64,000 nucleotides of DNA, from the NCBI GenBank assembly GCA_018676675.1, contig JABHEG010000067.1, positions 21,571 to 85,570 of the forward strand, given 5' to 3'. Shown here in pieces: positions 19,013 to 26,766 of this stretch (positions within the stretch are counted from its first letter, which is position 1; every line of letters begins with the position of its first letter). Source of the DNA: Lentisphaerota bacterium. GTDB lineage: Bacteria > Verrucomicrobiota > Lentisphaeria > Oligosphaerales > JABHEG01. The notes under the pieces are model-generated. The model ran no database searches, was not told where the DNA came from, and worked only from the letters and a program-made list of their open reading frames with translations. Both the position numbers and the translations under genes were made by a program.

Positions 19013-19312
19013 TCACTCCCCGGCCCCGATCGCCTCGGCCGCTTCTTTCAGGAAGATGCTCTCGTCCCAGCTCCCCGGGGCCTCAGCGTGCCATCCGCGG
19101 ATCATCTCCCCGTCATCGAACTCAACGAAGGGGATGGCTTGCCGGCCGGTTTTCTGTTGAAGGCGTTTGGCGGCAGCAGGGTCTGCGTCAATGTCTATCT
19201 CGGTGTAGGTGATGGGCTTGCCTGTCAGGTGTTGTTTCAGGCGGCGACAATCCGCGCACCACGGCGTGCTGTAGATGGTCAGCTTGTGGTCTGTGAGCTG
19301 TTCCCACTCCAT
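19013..19312 (-). CDS. Dithiol glutaredoxin-like protein
   Basis: 99 aa, normal glutaredoxin length. A thioredoxin fold is indicated by the first strand KLTIYSTP, the redox site WCADC (CxxC), and the cis-proline segment AIPFVEFDDGE. The two-cysteine site suits reduction of protein or small-molecule disulfides. Its GGAGGA ribosome site lies inside the end of the ketosynthase-like gene, only 7 bases separating the two frames, so it is the last gene of that operon. In this place it could keep the lipoyl group of the lipoyl-SDR fusion in the dithiol form; this is inference. A standalone role with glutathione or mycothiol is the alternative. Confidence 0.8.
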   Translation of the reverse strand: MEWEQLTDHKLTIYSTPWCADCRRLKQHLTGKPITYTEIDIDADPAAAKRLQQKTGRQAIPFVEFDDGEMIRGWHAEAPGSWDESIFLKEAAEAIGAGE

Positions 19313-19319
19313 GGTCTAT

Positions 19320-20051
19320 TCATCCTCCAAATGTCTGCAGAAGCGACAGCATTGCGAAAACGCTTCCCTTTGGGCTCCTGGCCCAGTCTGCAGGTGTTTC
19401 GTCCAGATCCATTTCCATGGTCGTCAGTTCAGGTGCGTCAGTGCGATTGCTGAGCCAGACCACCACCCCTCCATTCATTGCGACTAAGCCATCCGGGAGT
19501 GCCGTGTCCGTCGTCGCTTCGTAGGCTCCGACGAGCATGTCTGATGCTGTTCCCTCCTCAAGCCGTTGGGCCGCAAAGTGGAACGCTTCCCGGGCGTCGG
19601 AAGAGCCGTAGAACACCATATGCGGGCCGCCGAGTTCGAACTCGATCGCGGCGAGGTTCCCCGCCGTATTCGAGTAGCTGTGCGGGAAGAGCAGGGGGCT
19701 GGCAAAGCGGGGCCCCTTCTTCACCAGCATGTCGTAGAATTTGAGTCCTGTTCCCGGGGCACCATAGCGTGTCATGGAGCACATTCCCGCGGCCGTATTC
19801 GGCCCATTTTCTCCCTGTGGAAGCTGACCGTCGGTGGCCAAGCTCGCCGCAGCCAGGAAGCACGCTCCGGCGGGGTCAAGGTACCCCTTCACTGAATTGA
19901 GGTAGGGCTTTGCGCTGAATCCCGCCAAGGCCGCATTGTCTTCCGGCTTCCAGGCCTGCACGTCGGGCAAGGAGAAAACGTCTGTCCCCGAGCCGCTCCC
20001 GCTGGGTAGCACCCATCCCGTTCCGCTTACGCGTATACGTTGTCTGGCCAT
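19320..20051 (-). CDS. Ketosynthase-like protein lacking active cysteine (chain-length-factor type)
   Basis: 243 aa, about 60% of a full ketosynthase and near the size of the Ketoacyl-synt_2/ApeC group of truncated KS-like proteins. It begins RIRVSGTGWVLPSG like a thiolase-fold KS. In the nucleophile-elbow region (HMVFYGSSDAREAFHFA, about residues 144-160) the expected Cys is replaced by Gly149-Ser150-Ser151. The C-terminal half with the two catalytic histidines is absent. It therefore cannot condense by itself. It lies 74 bases downstream of a complete KS gene, which suggests a KS/partner heterodimer like KS-CLF pairs of type II polyketide and aryl polyene systems. That pairing is inferred from order, not shown. 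Confidence 0.75.
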   Translation of the reverse strand: MARQRIRVSGTGWVLPSGSGSGTDVFSLPDVQAWKPEDNAALAGFSAKPYLNSVKGYLDPAGACFLAAASLATDGQLPQGENGPNTAAGMCSMTRYGAPGTGLKFYDMLVKKGPRFASPLLFPHSYSNTAGNLAAIEFELGGPHMVFYGSSDAREAFHFAAQRLEEGTASDMLVGAYEATTDTALPDGLVAMNGGVVVWLSNRTDAPELTTMEMDLDETPADWARSPKGSVFAMLSLLQTFGG

Positions 20052-20125
20052 CTCTTCTGTACTCCTTGCTTCCGCAACCCCTCACTGTCGCGTCTAAAGC
20101 TCTTGTATCGTCACTCCCGGCGTGC

Positions 20126-21325
20126 TCAAGACACGGCCCGTAGGACAACGGATGCGTTGTTGCCGCCGATTCCGGCTGAGTTGGTGATGGCGCAGGATAC
20201 CTCTTGACTGCGGGGCTTGCCCGGCACACAGTCCAGAGCGCATGCCGGGTCGAGCTCCTGATGACCCAACGTCGGGGGGATGCGCCCTTCCCGGAGGATT
20301 TGCACCGTGACAATCGCTTCAGCCAGTCCCGCGCCCCCCATCATATGCCCTATCTGTGACTTGTGGGCCGACACCGTCATACTTCCGAGTCGGTCCCCAA
20401 AGAGGTTGCGGAACGCTGCCGCTTCCGTGACGTCATTGGCGACTGTGCTGGTCGCGTGGGCGCATATGTGCTCAACGTCATTTGGGGTCAACTCCGCATC
20501 TACCAGGGCATCGGCCATCACCTGCCGCGATCCCTCTGCTTCTTTCGAAGGGGCGGTCATGTGGTAAGCATTGTTGTTGGTCGCACTCCCGGGTACCCAG
20601 GCCAATGGCGGCGGGGCTTGGTCGCCGGGCGCGTAGCCACTCAGGAGCATCGCAGCTGCCCCTTCGCCGAAAATCGTGCCCGATCGCGCAGGATCAAACG
20701 GGCGAACACAGTCAGGGGAGATCGTCCGAAGATTGCTCAAGCCGCACCAGCACGTCTCGGTCAGCGCATCATAGCCGATGGCCAGAACGCGGTCGGCCCG
20801 ACCCGCCTGGATCCAGTCCTTGGCGAGGGCTATGGCCCCGGCACCGGAGGCACAGGACAGGGACAGCTGAACGCGCGGGCCACCGCAGCCAAAGTAGGCC
20901 GCGCCGGCTTCCAGGAAGCCATCGAATGCGGCGAACGTCTCCGGGTCGATGGTATCAACGTCAATTCGTTCCCGCCAGCACCACTCAAGGGTCTCGAGTG
21001 GACCGAAATTGGTTGCCAGAACCAGCCCCAATCGATCGTCGGGCGCAGTGGTGGACCCGGCGCCGGCTCGGGCCAACGCCTCATCTCCCGCCGCCTTAAC
21101 CATGGCTGCCGCAAAGTCCTCGTCGGGGAAGCGGCCACGCAGATCCGCCTCAACATCGGCGGGGACCTGCCCGCCGCTCTTCTGGGCGTAAGAGTCCACC
21201 GGGAAACGATCTATCGGGTGGATCCCACACGCTCCCTGGCACATTCGTTCGAAGACGTTCCCGACTCCTGCTCCGAGGGAGCACACCAGGCCCATTCCGC
21301 TCACACCGACCGGTATCCTACTCAT
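20126..21325 (-). CDS. Beta-ketoacyl synthase (KAS I/II type)
   Basis: 399 aa with GAGGAA upstream of the ATG. All catalytic elements are present: Cys158 in LSLSCASGAGAIA, His290 in ICAHATSTVANDVTE, Lys322 and His327 in KSQIGHMMGGAG. It should catalyse decarboxylative condensation of an acyl thioester with a malonyl thioester. The HAT in place of HGT at the first histidine motif is a mild departure from FabF. The neighbours, a lipoyl-SDR fusion upstream and a Cys-less KS-like protein downstream, differ from a fatty-acid synthesis cluster. No acyl carrier protein, FabD or FabZ gene is in the window. The product may be a specialised lipid or polyketide. Confidence 0.85.
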   Translation of the reverse strand: MSRIPVGVSGMGLVCSLGAGVGNVFERMCQGACGIHPIDRFPVDSYAQKSGGQVPADVEADLRGRFPDEDFAAAMVKAAGDEALARAGAGSTTAPDDRLGLVLATNFGPLETLEWCWRERIDVDTIDPETFAAFDGFLEAGAAYFGCGGPRVQLSLSCASGAGAIALAKDWIQAGRADRVLAIGYDALTETCWCGLSNLRTISPDCVRPFDPARSGTIFGEGAAAMLLSGYAPGDQAPPPLAWVPGSATNNNAYHMTAPSKEAEGSRQVMADALVDAELTPNDVEHICAHATSTVANDVTEAAAFRNLFGDRLGSMTVSAHKSQIGHMMGGAGLAEAIVTVQILREGRIPPTLGHQELDPACALDCVPGKPRSQEVSCAITNSAGIGGNNASVVLRAVS

Positions 21326-21479
21326 GACTGTCGATTCCTCGTCTTGTCATAGAAACGTTCGTCACGGAGCTTCCTCGGGCGCCCTGCTCATCACGTCATG
21401 CGGCTCCATCAGAAAGAGGCATCTCGGAGCCTTCCACTGTTTCAGACCCGCTCCAGACAGAAACGTTTCCAGGTGGGAG

Positions 21480-22772
21480 TCAGCCCATAAAGAGGCCACC
21501 ATCGATCGAGATGACCTGTCCCGTGATGTAGTCCGCGGCATCTGAACTCAGGAACGCGACGAGTTCGGCCACTTCCTCAGGCCGTCCGAAGCGCCGGACA
21601 GGGATGGTCTTGAGCAGTTCCTTGCGGCGTTTGTCCGTGATGTCTTTGACCATGTCCGTTTCCACAAATCCCGGGCTCACCGCATTCGTCCGGACCCCGA
21701 GGCCTGCCATCTCTCGAGCGACAGATCGAGTGAATCCCACGAGCCCTTCTTTGGCGGCGGCATAGTTCGCCCGGTTCGCGGAACCGAGGCGTCCGGCATC
21801 CGAGACAATATTGACGATGCGTCCCCAGCGTTGGCGTGCCATCACCATAGCCGCTGCGCGGGCAAGGCGGAACGGGGCAGAGAGGTTAACGGACAGGACG
21901 CGTTCCCACTTCTCATCTGTCATGAACGACACGACGGCATCGTCGAGCACACCGGCGTTGTTCACCAGAATATCCAGTCTTCCCATTTGCGCCACGGTGT
22001 TGTCAACGAGCTCTTTGCATGCCTGGACGTCGGCCAGGTCGGCTTGCAGTGCAATTGCTTTCCCGCCGCCGCTGATCTCCTTTGCCAGCGCCTCTGCTTC
22101 GTCGGCCCGGCTGTTGCAGTGCACAACCACCGAGGCGCCGGCCTGGGCCAGCCGACGACAGATGGCGCTGCCGATGCCTCCGCTCCCTCCGGTCACGAGT
22201 GCAACCTTGCCCTCCAGGCTGCCAGTAGTCGGCGGCGGGGCAGCGGATGGGGCAGCAGAGGCCGTTGGTTCGGCGGTCTCAGATTGGGTGGCGACGTAGT
22301 CTTCGACGTCCTTGCGGTGAACGACGTCGCGTTCGCAGTGGTCGGCCACTGCCTGCAGGTCGATACCGTGCTTTTTTGCCAGGGCCCTGGCGGCAGGAGC
22401 CGCCCGGAACCGTTTCTTGGCGGGCGCCGGCTCGACCGGCACCGAGATATCGATGTCGATGGCTGCTGCCTGGGCGTGTTCAGCCAGCTTGGTTTCGTTC
22501 TCGGCACGCACATCGGGGGGCGCTGTCCCGGCTTCGCCAATTGCAGCCAACGCGTACCCTACCGGAACCGTGCTCTTCTCGTTGGCGTAGGAGGCCAGCA
22601 GAACGCCGTCAACCGGGGCTTCGAACTCGGCCACCATCTTGTCGGTGATGAGTTCCACCATAAATGTGCCGGCGCTGATCGGTTGGCCCACAGCTGTCTG
22701 CCAGGGACCAACCGTGGCTTCGTCCATGTTCTCGTATAGTTTCGGTACGTAGACGATCGTCGGATCGCTCAT
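21480..22772 (-). CDS. Lipoyl domain-E3-binding domain-SDR (FabG-like) fusion
   Basis: 430 aa. The ATG at 22772 has GGAG 9 bases upstream; the open frame to 22907 is not needed. Residues 4-80 are a lipoyl/biotinyl carrier domain with lipoyl-type site ITDKMVAEFEAPVDG, modified lysine Lys45. Residues 119-160 match the peripheral-subunit (E3/E1) binding domain of 2-oxoacid dehydrogenase E2 proteins (AAPAARALAKKHGID, then RKDVEDYV). After an Ala/Pro/Thr linker, residues 188-430 are a full SDR of the 3-oxoacyl reductase type: TGGSGGIG cofactor loop, NNAG, Ser324, Tyr337 and Lys341 (NYAAAK). An E2-type acyl or redox arm is thus joined to a ketoreductase instead of an acyltransferase. Next to it are a ketosynthase pair and a glutaredoxin. 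I know no standard enzyme with this layout. Confidence 0.85.
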   Translation of the reverse strand: MSDPTIVYVPKLYENMDEATVGPWQTAVGQPISAGTFMVELITDKMVAEFEAPVDGVLLASYANEKSTVPVGYALAAIGEAGTAPPDVRAENETKLAEHAQAAAIDIDISVPVEPAPAKKRFRAAPAARALAKKHGIDLQAVADHCERDVVHRKDVEDYVATQSETAEPTASAAPSAAPPPTTGSLEGKVALVTGGSGGIGSAICRRLAQAGASVVVHCNSRADEAEALAKEISGGGKAIALQADLADVQACKELVDNTVAQMGRLDILVNNAGVLDDAVVSFMTDEKWERVLSVNLSAPFRLARAAAMVMARQRWGRIVNIVSDAGRLGSANRANYAAAKEGLVGFTRSVAREMAGLGVRTNAVSPGFVETDMVKDITDKRRKELLKTIPVRRFGRPEEVAELVAFLSSDAADYITGQVISIDGGLFMG

Positions 22773-22890
22773 GCTGACTTTCTCCACGTTTGCCATATCG
22801 TGGCCCGGAGGGAGCCCTGCTACAGCCGTTGCCGGCCGGTATGAGTTTTGGCGAAATGGGTGTCGGACGTCCGTCGGGCGGCGTCCCATC

Positions 22891-22915
22891 GTTACCAGTC
22901 CTGACACGTGGTAAC
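22891..22915. promoter_or_regulatory. Palindromic candidate operator upstream of the lipoyl-SDR gene
   Basis: GTTACCA (22891-22897) and TGGTAAC (22909-22915) are exact inverted copies with an 11-base gap, centred about 130 bases upstream of the lipoyl-SDR start and inside the only long gap (205 bases) of this gene run. The centre-to-centre spacing of the half sites fits a dimeric regulator. No regulator gene is adjacent. Confidence 0.4.
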
Positions 22916-22977
22916 TGTAAGAACAACGTTCGGGACGACGGCTCCATTGGCGCTGTGCCCGGTTGTACGCATTGCCG

Positions 22978-23964
22978 TCAGGAGATCATATCGCTGTTAA
23001 GGAGGTCGAGGGCGGTCACATTCCCTGCCCGGGCTTCGCGCACGTTCCGAAGCGCTGCCTCGGCCACGCGGTTGCACGCTTCCCGTGTCGCCGAGCTGAC
23101 GTGCGGCGTGAGCAGGACGTTCGGCAACTCTCGCAGATCTTTCTCGGGAGTCCGGGGGGTGTAGGGTTCGCTCTCGAACACATCTAGAGCGGCGGCGGCC
23201 AGTGCCCCATTCCTGAGCGCATCATAGAGCGATATTTCGTCAATGATCGCTCCTCGGGCTGTATTGATAAGCATGGCACCGGGAGCGAACAGTGAGATCG
23301 TCTCCATACGGATGAGGTGGTGGTTTTCCGCCGTTGCCGGCACGTGCAGACTGATGATGTTTGCTTCCGCGACTGCGTCCGCGAAATCGGTTGTGAACCG
23401 GGCTACTCCCCAGTTGGCTCTGAGCTCATCCTCGGCTTCGCGCACAACATCGAGCCCGACGACGTCCATCCCGAAGCCGTAGGCTGCGGTCCGCGCCACC
23501 TGTCTGCCGATTGCTCCGCACCCCAACACGGCCAGACGCTTGCCGCGCAGCTCCGACGTCTGCTTCGGGCACCATCGTTTCTCGGCCACCGAAGCCGAGA
23601 AATCGCTGATGCCCTTCACGAGTCCGAGCATCAGAGCCAGCGTGTGCTCAGCAACTGCTCCCTCCAACACTCCGGGCGTGTTGGTGACAAAGAGCCCGCT
23701 ATCGCTTGCTTTGCGCTTGTCGATCCCGTCATGTCCGACACCGAATCGGGCGATAATCCCACCGCGGGGCAGGGCGCTGTAAAGGGCCTCCGCATAGTGC
23801 TCCACGCCGAGAATTGCGGCCCATGCCTGGCTGGCTTCAATGCCCTTGACAACGGCGTCTTCATCAGGCGCGACGACGGTCACGGTCACGTCGGTGGACG
23901 AATCGAATGCATCCTGAGCCTTGCGGTACTCTGGTTCAGTGATAACGACGGGGATGGGAGGCAT
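22978..23964 (-). CDS. D-isomer-specific 2-hydroxyacid dehydrogenase (SerA/PGDH-like)
   Basis: 328 aa from the ATG at 23964. NAD-binding loop GCGAIG at 148-153 is followed by an acidic residue in VVGLDVV, favouring NAD. The catalytic set is present: Arg in INTARGAIID, Glu in DVFESEPYTP, His in TPHVSSATR. The substrate-side loop RFGVGHDGID is typical of phosphoglycerate dehydrogenase-like enzymes. The length matches short forms without an ACT domain. It would interconvert a 2-hydroxy acid and a 2-oxo acid. It lies 205 bases upstream of the lipoyl-SDR gene on the same strand, so it may share the pathway; independent serine-type metabolism is equally possible. Confidence 0.8.
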   Translation of the reverse strand: MPPIPVVITEPEYRKAQDAFDSSTDVTVTVVAPDEDAVVKGIEASQAWAAILGVEHYAEALYSALPRGGIIARFGVGHDGIDKRKASDSGLFVTNTPGVLEGAVAEHTLALMLGLVKGISDFSASVAEKRWCPKQTSELRGKRLAVLGCGAIGRQVARTAAYGFGMDVVGLDVVREAEDELRANWGVARFTTDFADAVAEANIISLHVPATAENHHLIRMETISLFAPGAMLINTARGAIIDEISLYDALRNGALAAAALDVFESEPYTPRTPEKDLRELPNVLLTPHVSSATREACNRVAEAALRNVREARAGNVTALDLLNSDMIS

Positions 23965-24036
23965 TGTTGTCGCTTGCTCCGTGTGATGATTCCCGGCGCC
24001 CGTCCATGGGCGCAGCAACGTGGAGGCCGATCACGG

Positions 24037-24912
24037 TCAGGCTGGAGAGGGATCGAATGACAGCCGCCCCAGCCTACCGTCCCGGATCTCTTTGATGAGT
24101 ATAGCGGCGCTCTGAGCCGGATCAACCGCCCCTCCGGCGCGAAGCAGACCCCGGCGCCTCCCGATTGCCTCGAGAAAGGCGTCCGGTGTTTCAGGGCATT
24201 TTTCGAGGCCATACGTATCCCAGGCGACATCCCGTTGATCCTGCCGACTGAGTTGAGCCCATGCGTAGTCGGCCAGGAGCTCCGGGCCGACTGTCTCCTC
24301 GCGGATGGAGCCGCACAGCGCCAGCTTGAGCTCGTGCTCTTTGGAGTCAATCCTCGGCCAGAGCACCCCGGGTGTGTCCAGGAGCTCGACGTCGCCCTTC
24401 AGCCGAATCCACTGGTTGTGGCGGGTCACGCCCGGCTTCGGCCCAACGGCGGCACGCTTGGACGCTACCAAACGGTTGATCAGGGTTGACTTGCCGACGT
24501 TCGGGATGCCGACGATCATGATTCGCAGGGGGCGGTTCAGGGCTGTTCGGCCCTTGGATCGTTCTGCCAGAGCGGCTCGTCGCCAGGCCGGTACCAGTTC
24601 GAGCGTCTGGCGCGTGTCTCTGGCATCGAGGAAGACGACCTTCTTTCCTTCTTTCCGGAGTGAAGCCGTCCATTCCCGTGATACCCGTGGGGATGCCAGG
24701 TCCGCTTTATTGAGCAGGATGAATGTCGGGCGTCCTCTGAACAGCTGGTCGAAGATTGGGTTTCGCGAGGATCCCGGGATGCGGGCATCAAGGAGCTCGA
24801 CGACCAAGTCCACCAGCTTCAGGGAAGCCTGCATTTGGCGACCCGCCTTGAGCATGTGTCCGGGATACCACCCGGTCAGCGGATAGCGGCTGAAATCAAT
24901 GGTCGTTGCCAT
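24037..24912 (-). CDS. rbgA: Circularly permuted GTPase RbgA/YlqF (50S ribosome assembly)
   Basis: 291 aa. The G motifs are in permuted order: G4 NKAD, then G1 GIPNVGKST and G3 DTPGVLWP, which defines the YlqF/RbgA family. The N terminus DFSRYPLTGWYPGHMLKA with WFPGHM-like wording and the C-terminal helical ANTAR-like tail agree. In Bacillus this GTPase acts in late assembly of the large ribosomal subunit. It sits 48 bases after an amidohydrolase gene and 72 before the dehydrogenase gene in a same-strand run. The family call is strong; the context is probably a chance neighbour. Confidence 0.9.
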   Translation of the reverse strand: MATTIDFSRYPLTGWYPGHMLKAGRQMQASLKLVDLVVELLDARIPGSSRNPIFDQLFRGRPTFILLNKADLASPRVSREWTASLRKEGKKVVFLDARDTRQTLELVPAWRRAALAERSKGRTALNRPLRIMIVGIPNVGKSTLINRLVASKRAAVGPKPGVTRHNQWIRLKGDVELLDTPGVLWPRIDSKEHELKLALCGSIREETVGPELLADYAWAQLSRQDQRDVAWDTYGLEKCPETPDAFLEAIGRRRGLLRAGGAVDPAQSAAILIKEIRDGRLGRLSFDPSPA

Positions 24913-24960
24913 GAGGTCTCTGGCTCTTCCTGGGCGAATGGCCCGCCACAGAGTGGGTGA

Positions 24961-25761
24961 TCAGACAGCGTGCCCGAGGCGTTCGAACATTTCAGCCGCA
25001 TTCTGTCCGAGGATGCGCTCCTTGGCGTCCTCTCCGATATCTGCGTATGCTATGGGCCCGATATGCGTCCCGAAATCCAGGTCAAGGGCATCTGATCCAC
25101 CCAGGATCTTGTTGACCGGCATCGCTTCGACCATGGCCTCGATGGAGGAGAAGGCGCTGGCCACGAACGCAGCACACGTGCACTGGTAGACATTGGCGCA
25201 GTCTTTGACCGTGTCTGAGTAGCCCGTCGTTGCGTGGCCGATGATGAAGGCCAGTTCGGGGTAGGTTGTGGCCCAGCGTTCAAGACGCTCGCGTGATCCC
25301 CAACTGTGATGGAGCACCGGCCAGCGGTGTTCCCGGGCGAAGTCGAACACGGGGCTCCAGTCGATGTTGTTTTCAGCAACTCCCTGATACTGGGAGATCA
25401 GCTTGATTCCACGGGTTCCGCGTTCCACCCCGTGCTCAAGGAGGGCACGCCAATCGTCGGGGAAGGCGGCGTGAAGGAGAGTGAGGGGCAGGAACCGACC
25501 TTGGGCTTCATCCGCAGCGTCGTACAGAAGGTCGTTGCCGACCCCCGGATCGGTGGTGATCGTGATGGGGAACGCCACGATGTGGTCAATTCCGTAACGG
25601 TCCATGCAGGCCAGGACTTCCGCGGGCGTGCTTCGGGGGATGTAGTAGTACTCGGAGGAGGCACCCAAGTGCGTGTGGACGTCGATGACAGGGATGTGGT
25701 CGAGGGGTTCGCCGTTGCGGACCCTTTCCAGTATCGTCTTGCTTCTGGACTCAGAGCTCAT
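24961..25761 (-). CDS. Amidohydrolase 2 family metal-dependent hydrolase
   Basis: 266 aa. The metal-binding layout of the amidohydrolase_2 (COG2159) TIM barrel is visible: HxH in PVIDVHTHLG near residue 28, His in VLHHSWGS, His in FIIGHATTG, and a late Asp in LGGSDALDLDFG. Members hydrolyse or decarboxylate ring or carboxylate substrates. The start ATG lies 11 bases inside the end of the preceding paralogous gene, so translation is coupled. The preceding gene has the same fold but lacks most metal ligands, hinting at a catalytic/non-catalytic pair. Substrate unknown. Cytoplasmic. Confidence 0.8.
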   Translation of the reverse strand: MSSESRSKTILERVRNGEPLDHIPVIDVHTHLGASSEYYYIPRSTPAEVLACMDRYGIDHIVAFPITITTDPGVGNDLLYDAADEAQGRFLPLTLLHAAFPDDWRALLEHGVERGTRGIKLISQYQGVAENNIDWSPVFDFAREHRWPVLHHSWGSRERLERWATTYPELAFIIGHATTGYSDTVKDCANVYQCTCAAFVASAFSSIEAMVEAMPVNKILGGSDALDLDFGTHIGPIAYADIGEDAKERILGQNAAEMFERLGHAV

Positions 25762-26515
25762 AGTTGGCTTCTCCGAGCAATCTCATGACGTTTTCGCCCG
25801 CCACCAGCTCGCGCTCTGCATCGCTGATCCCGGCGTACCGGACGACTGCCTGGAACGACCCAGGATCGAGGGATGGAAGGCCCAGGCTGAACACCAGACG
25901 TTCAGGGCCGAAGGTGGCGCAGATGGCTTCCACCATCTGAGCCTGCCAGATAGATGAGAGAGACACAGCCAGCTTGTCGGTTTCGGCGAGAGCATCGAAC
26001 ATCGGCCTGTTGGCTCGTGCCCGCCACTCCCAGGCGATGACAGGCAGTTTCGGGTGTGTGCGGCAGAAGTCCGCCAGATCATACCAGTCGCACAGATCCT
26101 GGCCGGAGTCCCACTGGCGATGCAGGACAAGCAGCGGGATCTGCCGTTCTGCCATGGCTTCTGCCAAGTCGCCAATCCGTGGTGCTTTTGTGAGGCGAAT
26201 GGCTCTCGCACATGGGTTCACCAAGATGGCTTTTGCACCGTTCCGCAGCGCGCGAGCGAGGAACTCGACAGATGACTCGGGAATCGCCGCTGCAGGATCG
26301 AAACCCCAGATTCGGTGGAGCCGGGAGTCGCTGATCGATCCCAACGCCTTGTTCCCCAGTTCCGGGTCACTGTCGCGTGAAACCGTGTGCATGACCATGC
26401 CTTCACGCACATCATACCGGTCCATCACTCTGAGGAGCTCGGTCTCCGTGCGTGGACATGACGTCAGTGCGCCGTTGCTTCGTCCGATGGTCAGCAGGGG
26501 GTCAACGAAGGTCAT
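25751..26515 (-). CDS. Degenerate amidohydrolase-fold partner protein
   Basis: 254 aa from the ATG at 26515; the frame extends to 26641 but without a better ribosome site. The overall arrangement (strand-helix pairs, VVRYAGISDAERELVAGENVMRLLG at the end, matching the GQNAAEMF tail of its neighbour) marks the same COG2159 fold. The first strand reads MTFVDPLLTIGRSNG, with no HxH, and the later histidines are mostly missing (VIAWEW where GH is expected). It is therefore unlikely to hydrolyse in the standard way. It overlaps the active paralogue by 11 bases and may form a complex with it. Comparable TIM-barrel proteins without metal ligands are known in Lentisphaerota-like genomes, from memory. 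Confidence 0.65.
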   Translation of the reverse strand: MTFVDPLLTIGRSNGALTSCPRTETELLRVMDRYDVREGMVMHTVSRDSDPELGNKALGSISDSRLHRIWGFDPAAAIPESSVEFLARALRNGAKAILVNPCARAIRLTKAPRIGDLAEAMAERQIPLLVLHRQWDSGQDLCDWYDLADFCRTHPKLPVIAWEWRARANRPMFDALAETDKLAVSLSSIWQAQMVEAICATFGPERLVFSLGLPSLDPGSFQAVVRYAGISDAERELVAGENVMRLLGEANYEL

Positions 26516-26766
26516 TGCTGCCTGCCTTTGCTGTGGGTAGCTAACTGTCGATGGTCGTGGCGTTGCCGAATTCCGCGGGTTAATGTAGTGCTTCTCCGGT
26601 TGGTGAGCGATGCGGCACCGCCGCAAACCGCCGGATCTCACGGTGCTGCTGTGGCCCGTTTCCCCTCAAGAGGCGTAGCGGCGACTGAGGAACGGCAAGC
26701 GATGAGGGCCTGGGACTTCGGGCACCCCCCGTCGTCCTCGTGCTCTCTCCTCGAGGCAGGTCAACT

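Noticed and set aside
21811..22739. Long plus-strand frames opposite the lipoyl-SDR gene
   Set aside because: They are antisense shadows of a gene with a complete domain set and catalytic residues.
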